From Lactuca virosa (taxonomy: Eukaryota; Streptophyta; Magnoliopsida; Asterales; Asteraceae): a DNA stretch of 64,000 nt. Below the pieces are notes generated by a model. The model saw nothing but the letters and a program-made list of their open reading frames with translations, was not told where the DNA came from and did no database searches. Within the stretch, counting starts at the first letter, position 1; each line of letters opens with the position of its first letter. The stretch lies in assembly GCA_928212115.1 (NCBI GenBank), contig CAKMRJ010001112.1:408723937-408787936 (forward strand), in the 5' to 3' direction. Positions 22,161-34,303 of the stretch are shown in pieces. A program made the translations under genes and the position numbers.

Positions 22161-24457
22161 TGTCACACCCCAAAACCGGAACGGCGGAAATGTTCAGGGG
22201 TGGAGGACGTCATGTACAATATCACAACATAGAATAATAGTAAACAAGTAAACAACATCATCCATTGCATTAATGATATAATTTAATACAAGTGTGTTCT
22301 GTGGTTTATACGACACCAAAATATGAATCAAAATAAAAGATGAGTCTTGTATGTGCTTCATCTTCTCAAAAGCTGGCCTCGGTACCTCTCTACTGATGAC
22401 CTGAGAATACAAGTTATTTTGAAAGAGTTTATCAGCATTAAAGTTGGTGAGTTCATAAGCATTTTAGTGTCATTATTTGTGTGAAAATGTTTGTAACTGT
22501 TTGAATGTAAAAGGTTGTAAATGTTCATAGTAAAGTTGTAAGTGTTTACTTGTAGTAAAAGGTTCGTTGTAAATGTTTGTCAAACCATTTGTAAAATGTT
22601 CGTATCTTCCTAGAATATCCCATATTTTCTACTAAATCTGTAGTCTTCTACCAATACCCAAAGTTCGGTTTGTTTGTTTGTAAGAGTATGTTCCTTTTGT
22701 TTACTTGTAAATGTACATGTATATGTTCTCTTCTATGCATTTGTATTTGTATATGTTCTTGTTCATTCCTCCTAATAGTATGTTCTGACTCATGTACGAA
22801 CTGACTCTTTGTATGTTTCATAGTACTAGAATTACTGAGTAGTAGTATCTTCCTAAACTATACCTATTATAGTTTATTAGTAGAATTGTTTGTATAACTG
22901 AATGTATTGAACTGTGATAAAAGCTATTATGTCTTATACATATATACATAATATATAACTAAGGATCAAACGACACTCCGACAAACAATAGGGTACTCCA
23001 AGTCCACAACCAAACAAGGAACATGAATTAGAGTGTATTATCAGTCCTAAGTCCTTCAAACCTTACTTATATAACTATATGTGCATTAGACATGGTTTTG
23101 ACAATATATATAAGTTTAAAAGAATTGAAAGTAAAGATTTGGTAGGAAAAGACTAAGTTTTATAAAGAGTTTAACATGTAGAAGCGTTTGATAATCATTT
23201 TGAAGTAGTTTTGTTGATAAAACAGTTAAAAGTATAGTAAGTCCATTGTTTGCTAGTTATTAATCACATGTGATTGATATAATAACTAATATGATTCAAC
23301 TTGTATTCCCCCCCCCCCCATAAACGCATTTAAAAACATTAAAAAGGTTGATTAAGGGGTATGAACTTATCTGTAGTGAGTGGTTTGGATGAAAGTGTTG
23401 GACAAGGTGCTAGGTGTCAAGTGAAGACTTGGACACACACAATGATCCTATAACATATAAAGACATATATATGTATCAAATTAGTGATTATAACACTAAT
23501 TTAGCAAGTATAAACACCCTAAAACGTGGAAAGCACTTTGGTTTAAGTGTTAGAAGGTCATAGGGTTGCATCAAAGGGGTGTAAGGCCTTGCTTTAGAGT
23601 TTACGGCCCAAGGACCAACTCCCATGGAGTTTACGGCCTAGGGTTTACGGCCCTAGTGGGTTTACGGCCGTAAACCCATGGTAGCTCCTATCATTTCGTG
23701 GTTTAAGGTCCTTAGCTCATGCATGAAAGGTTCTAGTCCAATATCCAAGCCCTAGGAAGTAATGGTGGCACATATTCACCACCTAATGGTGTTTACGACC
23801 CAAGGAGATTGCATTAGCCGTAAACCCATGTGTTCTTGGGCATTCTTGGTGTGTTTCAATGGTTTAACAAGTAATCTAAGCACATAACTAGTTAAGAGGG
23901 GTGTACTTACTTATAGAAAGCTTGTAAGAGTGTTTAAGGTCCAAGAACACTAGTGTGTGTTCTTGGTGTTCTTGGTGAAATGAAGAACACTTGAAAATCT
24001 ATGAAAAAGAGAAGATTTCATGGATGAAATAATGTATAACTACTAGATGAAGTGTTGTATCAACAAATCAAGAGAAGAAACACTTACATTTTTGGAAGAT
24101 TTGGAAGAAGATCTTATGATACTTGAGAGAGAATGTGGGTGTTCTTGAGCTTGGAAGTGAGAAATGAGGAAAGAAATGAGTAACTCATGCCTTAAGCATG
24201 AGTTCACGGCCAAAGAGGAGTTCACGGCCCAAACCCCTCATGTTCGGCCATGAACACCTCATTAAGGTGTTAATTGTTTTATTTGTTACACAATAATCCT
24301 AGAAAATACTTCCTTTCATTTGTTCTCTCGAAGAATTAATATTAAAAATATCCAAACGGACTTTAAACCGAGCTAAAAATTAGCAGAAATGAATTTGAAT
24401 TTTAATTGAAGTGCTTGACTGCAGGGTTTGTACAAATGGAAATTGCGGATTGTCACA
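22161..24457 (-). repeat. G2 5' LTR, 2,297 bp
   Basis: It matches the 3' LTR but lacks 437 bp that correspond to 13558-13994 there; the gap is bounded by GTATGT direct repeats. The 20-bp palindrome recurs at 23658-23677 within a TTTACGGCC cluster (23600-23825), and a GTTCACGGCC cluster lies at 24198-24250. The end TGTCACA is followed by the GAGAA duplication. Confidence 0.94.
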
Positions 24458-24462
24458 GAGAA
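24458..24462. repeat. Target-site duplication GAGAA (right) of G2
   Basis: This is an identical copy of 13029-13033, confirming the G2 insertion and its outer limits. Confidence 0.93.
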
Positions 24463-27400
24463 TGCTGTTGATTTTCCGGAGGTCATGTGGCAAGACTTCT
24501 GCAAGTTTGCTACCAAAAGGAAGCCGAATGAAATTTCAAGCCCTAGGTTTTTGGGCTCTGACTATCGAACAAGTCTTCATGGAGCTTTCGGAACCACTTC
24601 CGGTTAACACCATTCCTCCGGAGGTATGTGTCTCGTTCAAACTTGTAAAATCTTATAGGATTCCGGACCAATCTTCTTTTGGTCCGGTCAGACGACTTCC
24701 GGACCACATGTTGGCCCTAATTCCTTCCGAGTCCCCTTATTTGAAACATCATTTAGAGACTTTGGTTATGTTCGACCCAACACAACCTGCCCCTGTCTCT
24801 GTTGAGCCCATCTCGGAAGAGGCCAATCTAACTACGTCCGGACCCAAAATCAAGAAACCAGCCAAACGAAAGGCTTCTCCTACCAACCCTAAGTCCAAAA
24901 AGAAAACCAAAGTCAGTGCCCCCTCTCAACAGGAGGGCAACCATGACATTAAGGCTGATTTTGGCCATCCGCACACCCCTCCTACCCACTCATCCGAGGC
25001 ACACCTCGATGTTTCAAAAACATACGCACACACTCACGGGGAGTCACAACATAATCGACCCTCACCCTCCCAAAAGGGTGATGCCGGTGTTGAACATAGT
25101 TCCTTGCAGCCCCCTGGAACACACCCACACGTCACTTTTGATGATCCCATTATCTCTTCTACACGCACACACTCCGGAACCACTGTTCCAGACTCCAAGT
25201 TGTTCGGAGATGGAGTAGTCCCTCCTTCGCCGGAAGCCTCAACTGGTCTGATACCCGGAAGGCGTACAGGACGACCAGGTCTTAACGATCCCCTATGGGA
25301 AGATTTTGTGAATAGGGTTGCATCCAAACGTCCGGATCTCACTCGAGCTCAGGTGGAGTCCACGCTTATTTCCATGAGGAATAGGGCCATCCAAAGCAAT
25401 CTGCCCTATACTCCTCCCACTGACGTTGATGCTATCAATGAACTCACCTCGGAACTGCCCCCCATCACCACTCATCAAACTCTTTTCCACACTGATCCGG
25501 AAGAAGAAATCTCTGAAGAAATCATGCTGGAAGAAGAGGCAAAAACCATTCCGGATACACATTTCGTGACTTCAGTTCACTACCACTCCAAGGCATCCGT
25601 ATCCAAGTCTGCCTATCACTTCGGATCCTTTTCCTCTACCACTCCGGATGGCGGTTCCAACTCAAAACATCAAGAAGATGATGATGAAACCAAACCGGGT
25701 CCTTCTTCAAATCAGAACGTACACCAACCTCCTCCGCAACACTCTGATTCTGATTCAGAATCCTCAGCTGGTGACTACGTTGACCCCTTCGCTCTTCTAG
25801 AGATCCGAACCACTGTCTCTGACACCATGCAAAAAGTGGCTTCCGTGGAGACATCCGTAACAGAGCTGAACTCTAAATTGGATCTAAAAGTCTTCAGACT
25901 TGATTCCAAACTTGATGCCATTCTCCAGTCTCTCTCCCAACAGTCCGTTCCATCAGTTGCCGAAAGAGAAGCCCACCTTGATCAGCTGATCTCCATCCGA
26001 CTCAAGCACACCATTGAGCAAATTGACTCCAAGTACGACGCTTTGGTGGAAAATTATCTCAACACCATCTCCTCAATGCTCAAGGTCCATGACGATCTGG
26101 TGTCTGCCACCAACGACCTAATCAAGCAGACCCATGTTCGTCATGAAAAACAAATTCAACGGTTGGAGAAGAAGATCCGGAAGAAGGATGAGATGAACCT
26201 CATTATTCAACAAGTCCTCATCAAACTTCACCGCTCAACTTGGAACATTGTTGACGTTCCGAACAGAAAGTTTGATGAGATGATTGCCATCCTCAGCATC
26301 ACATTCAAGCATCTTTCTGATCTGGCCCCCACTGCTGACGCTTACGATGCTCTCACTCTTCAACTCACCTCTGGCCTTCAGAAAGTCTTCTTAAAATTTG
26401 ACGATCTGAAAGAGGTTTTGCAGCTTGCACCGGTTCCAAGATTCCCCGATGCAAGAGGGGGAGAAGGCCCTAGCAGAAGATGGAAACCAACCATGACATT
26501 CACACTCCAAGATGAGGATTCCGAAGATGAAGACGTTCAAATCGTCTCCGGAATCCTAGGGATCGCTGAAGGAGAAGAAAGCGAAAATGAAGAAGTATAT
26601 GTTCCAGATGAAGCTCCCAAAGCAGTTCTTGGTCTTCAAGCTCCAAAGTTGTCCATTCTGAAGGAACCGACTGAAGAACAAAAGAGGATTTGGTCTGCAG
26701 TCTCATGGCCATCCTCCCTTCCGGACACCTTTCAAATGGCTGTTAAAATGGCCAAGGCAAAATCAACATTGACCGCTCAAGCCTTCCGAGCCACTCCTTC
26801 AGTTCAGCCTCCCAATCCGGAACCAAAAATAGCTCCAATCGACCAGGGCTCTCCCCTCCAGACCCCTGATGAGATTCTGGAAGAACCACTCCCAACTCCC
26901 ATTCCAGAATTCACGATTGATGAAAACATGAAGTTGGTCATTGATGCGCTTCAAAGAGACAAAGGGAAGAAACCAATGACTTCCGAACAACAAGCCTTCC
27001 ACTCCGGACCTCCTCTCAAGCAAAAATATGGATGGTCTCAGGAGGAAATTCATAAGGCATTAGAGGACAGGATCCAGATTCAGGCTTTAAAAGACAATCC
27101 CGATCCGATGCGTGACATCTCTTCTCTTTGCCGTGAAGACATTCTTCAAGCACAGAAAATCATCCCAACCCTTTACTATGACCTTCCCACAAATGACACT
27201 GATCAGCTGGATCTTCCTCTCTCTCCTTACAGCAAATTCTACACGAAGTTTGCTCCGCTTCACCCAACCGATAATCCGGAAGTGATCATCCGGACAGAGC
27301 GAGAAAGGCTCAAAACCTTCTATGAAAAGAATGCTCAACCCTTCAAGGAAGTATGGACAAGGAAGAGGATCACCAAAGTTCAAGGCTTTGGAAGAAAAAT

Positions 27401-27962
27401 TTTAGTAAAATTTGAGCTGAACTGTCCTCTATTCCGTTTCCATATCCTCCGGAACAAGCCAACTCCCCGGACCGTTACTCATGTGGATTTTCCTTCAATG
27501 AATCTGAACGACATCCTCACCCTAGCGGCTTACTTCAGAGAAAATCAAAAGGATGACATCAGTATGGGTGCTTACCACGCAACTCTCAGCTTTCTTAAAG
27601 ATTATGTTGCTGAATTCTGCCGATGTGACCACGAACTTGCACACCTCTACGGAACCGAACAATTCGTTGCCAAGATCGACTTCGTTCTTCTGGAAGCTGA
27701 AATTATTGCAGATGGTCCGATTGAAGAACCAGTTCTAGGGTTTGTCTACACCACCAGAAGAACAAACAAGAAGGACTTCTTCCGAGTCCTTGATAAACAC
27801 CTAGTACCGACCAAAGCTCTGAAGAAGTTCATATCTCGGGCGTCCAAGTCTGATGCTCCGGAACAGGTCAAGGAAAAGTTTGGAAGTCAACTGGCATGGT
27901 ACATTGCGGTGCGAGAATGGTTGTTCAGAGCCTACACCTTCATCAAGGAAGAAATGAACTAA
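24463..27962 (+). pseudogene. S1 ORF2 (envelope-like), 3' part, with a one-base frameshift
   Basis: Reading resumes in phase after the G2 duplication (FPEVMWQDFCKF), then a run of five T at 24548-24552 shifts the frame by one. From there about 1,130 codons are open to the TAA at 27960. The protein has Pro/Ser/His-rich low-complexity stretches (about 24770-25750). A coiled-coil-rich middle follows (about 25800-26420, with QIQRLEKKIRKKDE and similar heptads). Next is an acidic Glu/Asp segment (26510-26620) and a C-terminal domain ending with WYIAVREWLFRAYTFIKEEMN. I see no transmembrane segment. With the 5' part it would total roughly 1,370 residues, longer than I expect for Sirevirus envelope-like ORFs. 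An open frame that begins upstream at 24411 starts in G2 LTR sequence and is an artefact. Function unknown. Confidence 0.75.
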
Positions 27963-27987
27963 GCCTGCTGGATTGCTAAGTTCACTT

Positions 27988-27996
27988 AGGGGGAGA
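27988..27996 (+). other. S1 polypurine tract
   Basis: AGGGGGAGA stands two bases before the LTR start TGTTGGAACC and 26 bp after the ORF2 stop. Confidence 0.85.
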
Positions 27997-27997
27997 T

Positions 27998-28679
27998 TGT
28001 TGGAACCTGAAAGTGAACCTCTAGCAATCCTAACTCCTTATTCCGAAGTAGGTGAATTCCGAAATGAAGAGTTGTCCGGAACCTGTCCGGACCATATAAG
28101 AAGGAAAGAAGAATGAAGGCATTCCGGAGCTAATCCTCATGTCCGGAATGCATGCTGATCCGGATCCAACTTTCATCTCCGGAATAATACTTGTCTGGAA
28201 TGAAGTCTTTTTGTCCTTTGTGCATTTATTACTTTTGCCTTGTATTTGATGTTACGTTTCATAGGACTTAGTCTAAAGTTGTATTAGGACAATCAGAATG
28301 TCAGACTTATGTATTTTGTCCGGTCTTATGTAAACTCTTGGGTTAATGCGCTGTAACTTTCACTCCTATAAAAAGGAGCATTCAATCAAGTCAACTACAG
28401 ATCTTTTACTCACTTTTTAGCATTTACTCCAAGCATATTCAAAACATTCTTCTTGCTCTTCATTTATTAGCTTTATCCTGATCATTTACTATTGTTCTTC
28501 ATTTAATGGCTTGATTGTTTGTTGAACATTTTATCTAAGACTTGACTGGTCTTTCTAGCCTTGACTTGAACATCTATTAGTAAGCAGACATTGATCGTAA
28601 GCATTCATTCAAGGTTTAAGTTTTCAAACCTTGTCCCTGCGCATCGATCTTGTTCTCACACATGGAATTGTTATCATCA
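27998..28679 (+). repeat. S1 3' LTR (right edge approximate)
   Basis: It begins TGTTGGAACC after the polypurine tract. Six TCCGGA palindromes fall within about 28073-28190, and TATAAAAAG is at 28367-28375. The right end is taken as CA at 28678-28679, but an earlier end near 28660 is possible since the 5' LTR is not in the window for comparison. Confidence 0.75.
28367..28375 (+). promoter_or_regulatory. TATA box of S1 LTR
   Basis: TATAAAAAG lies in the sense direction about 370 bp into the LTR, flanked by CTCC and GAGC. In this 3' copy it would drive transcription outward into G3. Confidence 0.6.
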
Positions 28680-29122
28680 GGATGAGCCTTCTCTCGAGGG
28701 AATATCTAATCCCTTTGGTCAGGGGAGAGATTGTCGGCATTAGCGTTTGGTCTGTATATCTGTTTTCCAGTGAGAACCTCCGGGTTATCAGAAGATGAGT
28801 AGTCGGTTGGGGGATAAGTAGAATGGAATCAACAATGGTTCAGTATGGGCGGTCTGTTAGGGAGTTGGACCAATTCAAGATTTCAAATTTCAAGATGAGT
28901 AGATGTGATTATTTTGCGTGGTTATTTTGCATGGGATTGTTTTAGGCTGAGAAAGGATTTTTTTCATCTTCGGGTTGGAGAGCCCTGCTAGGGTTGAGCT
29001 CGGTTGCCTATGGGAAAGGTGTTGTATATTCGGAGTGTAGTAGTGTTGCTCAAGCCGTCTAGCGTGCCTGGGATGATAAGGAATGATTTCAAGGACGAAA
29101 TCTAATTTAAATGCGGGAGAGT
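28680..29122 (+). other. G3: 3' end of a gypsy internal region (remnant)
   Basis: The stretch ends with GGACGAAATCTAATTTAAATG and a purine tract GCGGGAGAG, a typical chromovirus end just before the LTR. Upstream sequence has no readable pol. The rest of the element would lie on the far side of S1, so S1 probably landed in G3 or replaced its internal part. Confidence 0.65.
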
Positions 29123-31280
29123 TGTAATGCCTTGTACCGAATAGTTACCCAATTGGGTGTGAGTGACGTAAATTAGATGATCCGGGTGTTCGGATTGGGT
29201 TTTGGAGCCGAGTGGTATTTTGGTAAAGTGATAGCACAGGCTTTTATGGAAATTGGATTTTTGTTCGGGATGTTTTAAGGCATGTTTGAGTTGATAGAAG
29301 TGTAGAGCTTTTCTTTACCTCTTCATGGATATAAGGATCGTCGGAAACAGACTTATAACGAAAAAGTTATGGCCTTCGGAAGATTCATGGTTTAGGGTTA
29401 AGCAGTACACGGGGATTTTAGCGGGGCGTACTGATGCGAGGCTATGACGGGACTTCGGAAACGTACGCGGGGCGTACATCTATGTATGTTGGGCGTACGT
29501 CATAGTTACTGAAACCCTAATTTAGGGTGATGCTCCCTATATAAACACCTTATGTCATTAGGGTTGGTCTCTTTACCAACCTCTAAGCCCCCAAAACCTT
29601 AGAAATCGTCCCTTAGCCTGCATTAATGTGCATTTGATCTCTTAAGGAGAATTTGGTGTTCATATTTTTTAGAGATTGAAGAAAAAGGAAGGTTCATAGC
29701 TGAGTGGGGAACTTAGAGATCCAGAATCATTCATCACTTTGCAAGCGCCTAGAGGTATCAAGTTCAAATCTTGACTTGTTAATGCTTAGATCTCTTATTG
29801 TCTTGATTTTCAGGCTTTTGGGTCCCTTTTTGGGCTAATTGATGATTTAATATGTTTGAAGGACTTATTCTTGTAGATCCGAGTTGTTATGAGGTTCTTA
29901 AGCGTAACGGTGCAAGCTTTATGAGTCTTAAGGTCACATCCATACATTAAGTCATCTAATAAGTCCTTTTGAGCTTTAAGAGCTTCATTTAGCCATGCAT
30001 GAGCATAAAGTTAGCAACTTTACATGATTATTCAGCTCAAGCAAGTCAGATCTATGTTTTGGATCAATGTCTTAGCGGATTAAGGAAGAAATATGAGTTT
30101 GGGTTGAATGGAGGAGTACGTTGGGCGTATAAGCCTATACACAGAACATACAAGCCCTTAACCAGTACGCTTAGCGTACAAAATGAGTAAGTCCCGCGTA
30201 CTCAGCAGAAATGGATCTCGGTGTTTGGGCTTCATTTTGGGCTATCCTTTGGGCTTAGATGTATTGGGCCCTATTGGGCCATCAGGTTTTGGATTGATAA
30301 TTATTTTGAAAAGGCCCACTATGGGACTTGGGGCAATTCGGATTATTGGGTCTTGATTTGGGCCTTGGGTGGCTAACTAGTATTTGGGCCTTAGGATTGT
30401 TGAATGGGGCTTTGGCCTTGGGCCAAGTTATGGAGAGGGTAAAAAGGTCTTTTACCCTAGTTTAGACTCTTGGTGTGAATTGAGATCCAAGTATTAATTT
30501 GATTATGTATGGTGATTATAGCGCGAGGATTTTAGCGGGCCAGCTGCCAGAGGCTTATCTGCGGGATTCAGAAGTGCAAGGTGAGTTTCCTCACTGGGTT
30601 TAGCAAGTCTAAGGCACCAATGCTGGACATGGTTACTTATGTTTAGAATGCTAACTGTCTACGTGACTTTCCATGTATGATATTCGATGTCGGGCGGGGC
30701 CCTATGCCAGGCAGGACCTGATGAGTACTTTATATGTTAGTTATTAGTATGTGTCCTTATGATTACCGGGTATGACCTAATGTCGGGCAGGCCCGATGCC
30801 TAGTTTGTATGCTATTTATCTCTGTGATTATGGTATGTGTTGTATATTTATATGTTTATATGTATAGTGGGTGGGGCCCGATGTCATGCGGGGCCTAAGG
30901 ATAATAGATCTGTATACCAAGCTGGCCTTGATGTCGGGCGATGCCCGATGTCGGAAGGGGTCCGAGGCCGGGTGGGGGCCTGATGATGGGCGGGGCCCAA
31001 TATATGTTGATATGTATGGTATGTGGTATCTTAGGAAACTCACTAAACTTTGTGCTTACGGTTTTCAGTTTATGTTTCAGGTACTTCTGGTTTCAAAGGT
31101 AGGAGCTCGGGATGATTGCAGGGCGCAGACCACTCGATTCCGTATTTTGTGATTTACTCTGATATTGATAATGTATCGATACATTTTGATAACTTGGGTT
31201 TTATGTGACAATGATATGGTTTGTGGTTTTATTAATCTAAAAAATGAAAATTTTTATAGTCTTATTTTTAGGACATTACA
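29123..31280 (+). repeat. G3 LTR, 2,158 bp
   Basis: It runs from TGTAATGCC to GGACATTACA. It has GTACGCGGGGCGTAC-type dyads at 29463-29500, TATATAAA at 29538-29545, and a second dyad set at 30116-30179 (including the perfect GTACGCTTAGCGTAC). A GC-rich tandem block with GGGCGGGGCCC units is at about 30690-31010. Related LTRs are found in G4 and G6. Confidence 0.82.
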
Positions 31281-33122
31281 ATTTCTATGTCGAAACTCTT
31301 CAATTTGTACGTCATGTCGTTCATCATCATTATATGCTCCCTTACACCATTTTACCCATCATATTTTTTCGTCAACATTTTGAGTATGAGGTACTTGCAT
31401 GAGATTTTAATGTACCTCTTAATTACTCTTCTACAAATTGAATGTACGCCCTTACATTTTTTGAGCCGAGAATGGCTCCATGAATGGAAATTTATTCTTT
31501 ATGATCATGAGTGACATGCGGTTTGACCATTCCCGTTGATCATAAAATTGTTTTTGTTCAGTAGTGCTCTTTTCGTTAAGAGCTTACAGAGGGCAATAAC
31601 ATAATGCATGATCTAGGTCAATCACCCCTAGAGCTAGTTCTAGAGAATTTCTTCATGTTGCAAAGTTATACCAGTCAATTGTTCGGTCAAATGAGTTGGG
31701 GATATAGTAGCTGTAGAAAAGGCATATTCAATATATATATACAAAGAAGATAATAAAGTGGTTTCATGGGATATCAAAATAATGCATGTCGGTATACCTA
31801 TTATAAACACCAAAATAATAAGTCATAGACACCTTATTCACTTAGCAGTTTCGTTTTAGCTAGACCAATAACTGAATATTGTAGTATTCTAAAATTGTTC
31901 TATTCTACATAAATGTTGGAAGTTACTTTTGGGCATAAATGCAACATATATGCATATTACGATTTACATTCATTGCATGAGTCATTATTTGATTAGCTTT
32001 TTGGTTCCTCAAATAACAACTCAAACAATTGTTTAATGCGGTGTTTAATAAACTTTAATATCAAACTCAAGAAACAATTCATTAGTCCAATCACTCAAAC
32101 CTAACATTCAAGTTACGGCTTATCATTGGAATTTAGAATTAAGGTTTATCAAGTTCATAAATTAATAGATAATTTGAAAAGCAATTTATTAATAAACTAA
32201 TACCAAATAAAATATCTAAACCTGATGCGGTGGAAAATTTTAGGGTCCGATGTTTTAGCATACATATTTAACATAAATCAATTTGCATCACACATGTTCA
32301 TGGTTATGGTGGTGGTTGGGGATTCCTAAGTTAAAGTGCGTTGATGACTTTAAAACTTATGTACAAACTTGTTTAGCATTTATTTTTGAACAAAATTTGT
32401 GTATTGTTTAAAATTATTAAACAATTGAGAACTTAAAACAGATTGAGCCATTATGGTCAGTAGGCCATGAAGAAAAAAAAAACAAGACAATTATTGCATT
32501 CCATTCGAATTACAGTGTACAAATGTCATTAAAAAAATATATTACACGCTTTCACTACTATCATTTCAACATCAATTTTAAAATAAGTAATACTTTCATT
32601 TATTATCCATGTATCATCCTTACAGGAGATATGGAAACCAATTTACAAAGTTTGAGAATTTTGATAATTTTCATCTTAAATATATGTGTATGTAGTGCTT
32701 ATAAAAATTTTACTAGCTTTTGTGAGCAATAGATTATTCATCCTTACCATTAAATAAGATTTTGCATTTTTGAGAACAAAAAAATAAAAAAATAAAAAAA
32801 ATAATGGATTGAAACTACGTGAATGAAATATTATTAAGACACAAAGGATTTCCTCGGTTAAAATAACCAATGTATTATGTCTTGTGAAGGAAAGTGTATT
32901 ATGTCTATAACAAACGCATAGGCTATAAATTGCATCCACAAGTTCTTTATTGGTTGTTGGGAAAAGTCAAAAGAAATAACAACAGTATGAAGATGCCATT
33001 GATACCCATCGATTAAAAAAAAAACCTAGAAACCATTTGCAAACAACGGCTATTGAGGGAATGCACATAACATCAAGAAAACATGTTATTCCTAATTTTT
33101 GTTGTGAATTTATATTTTAAAA
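31281..33122. other. AT-rich intergenic spacer
   Basis: I see no coding sequence with domain features, no LTR ends and no RNA gene. Short ORFs such as 32523-32732 look random. A-runs occur near 32470 and 32780. Confidence 0.6.
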
Positions 33123-33350
33123 AAGATGAATTATCCCCTGCCAAATTTTCATTTATACCCTTATAAACTCTGAATATTACTTCAATATGATAAAGTGTAT
33201 GTCCATCGAAAACTATAAAAATTACATCAATATCAAAAATTATATTTTAATTAGAATCATATTATATTTTTTTATTAAATCTATTATCTAATATTCAAAA
33301 ATATATATTAGTTTACCAATTTACCCTTTTCTAATTTAATCCCAAATTAA
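33123..33350 (+). repeat. M1 left terminal inverted repeat
   Basis: AT-rich arm whose reverse complement is recognisable at 40095-40318. Identity is moderate by eye. Confidence 0.5.
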
Positions 33351-33924
33351 ATCACAAGACTCTAAAATGAACTTTTTTTATCGAGAAAGGGTATCCTATC
33401 TTTTAAATTGATTAAGCCGCCATCAATATTGGTATATCAATATATCATCTTCTTCAATAGCATATCTCATTTCCACGACTAAGCAAATTGCATCTTCTTA
33501 ACCGCATCATGTTTTTTTATCTTGTTTGAAGATATTTTAATCTGCATTACAAAACAAAGTTTCTTCTTCTTACTCTTTCTTCTTCATCACACGATTACTA
33601 TCACTTCATCTTCTTCATCAGAACAGGATGAATAAAAATGCTTATATTGCAATTTTTCATTCCATTTCATGATGGAAACCATAACGAAACAATTATTTTT
33701 TTTCATTCAAATGGTCCTGAATTACGTATCATTATAAAGCTTTTCGTTTTCAAAATATAATTAATATTGAAAAAAAGGAATTTAGCCAGCTACAAGTAAA
33801 GATCACACATCTCTCTGTTGAATAAAAGTTGTTCATGTGAAACACCATTAGCATCAGAATTTGATGTTACTGAATTTTACTCCATTGTGAAGTGTTGATA
33901 ACATCTGTGCACCTTGTGCATCAC
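33351..33924. other. M1 internal AT-rich sequence before the hairpin
   Basis: This has CTTCTT-rich stretches and no credible ORF. It lies between the left inverted terminus and the hairpin arm. Confidence 0.5.
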
Positions 33925-34271
33925 AAGAAACTACCTTCAAACCCATTTTAACAATACTTTTTCCTTGCTTAGTCAGCTTATAACCTTAATAAAAAATCAT
34001 ACAATTACAAACAAGGTCTGTCACAACAGAAACCACTTCATAAAAAGCATGCTGCACTAAGTAACCTCACTATTTCATTAGGAATGATAACATTAGGATC
34101 CAAAAACTACCATCACCACATGAGGAGGAGGATTTATCAGCACCACCACCAGCTTTCGGTTTCATAAGCGGACACATCCCGTTCTTCTTCCCCAACCCAT
34201 TCGCCACCAACCACCGATACCCCGCATTCGACCTCCACCCCGAAATTCCCTTTTGAACTCCACTCTCAATC
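33925..34271 (-). repeat. Left arm of a 347-bp near-perfect inverted repeat
   Basis: This arm pairs with 34304-34650 across a 32-base spacer; only a few differences were seen. On the minus strand it carries an open frame (34070-34276) ending in a stop, with the piece GISGWRSNAGYRWLVANG, a Lys/Pro part, a Ser run and a short hydrophobic tail (FWILMLSFLMK). I do not recognise the protein. It looks like the last exon and 3' UTR of a host gene. Confidence 0.9.
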
Positions 34272-34303
34272 AGCAAATACTAAACATTAATTTACAGGTG
34301 TGA

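Larger units (their letters stand above)
13034..24457 (-). mobile_element. G2: Ty3/gypsy chromovirus-type element inserted in S1 ORF2
   Basis: This is a complete element on the minus strand, 11.4 kb, with LTRs of 2,828 and 2,297 bp, PBS, extra ORF, gag, pol, PPT and a perfect 5-bp duplication GAGAA. The pol has a chromodomain-like C-terminus, so a Tekay/Del-like chromovirus is likely. LTR length differs because one LTR lost a 437-bp segment and the other gained TA repeats. Gag has frame changes and pol has one frameshift and one stop, so the copy is not autonomous now. Confidence 0.95.
7836..28679 (+). mobile_element. S1: Sirevirus-like Ty1/copia element with envelope-like ORF2, interrupted by G1 and G2
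   Basis: Copia-order domains (protease, GAG-preIN, integrase, RT, RNase H) occupy 7836-11435 on the plus strand. They are followed by a repeat array, a second long ORF (12417-13033 joined to 24463-27962), a polypurine tract at 27988 and a 3' LTR from 27998. A second ORF after pol and RT motifs such as KGFTQIEGLDYDETFAPVARLEAIR are typical of Sirevirus (SIRE/Maximus) elements. The gag and 5' LTR are missing from the window because G1 sits at the left edge. The lineage is inferred from motifs, not from a tree. Confidence 0.85.

Noticed and set aside
24411..24462. ORF2 start at 24411
   Set aside because: The upstream part of that open frame is G2 LTR sequence; real ORF2 begins at 12417.
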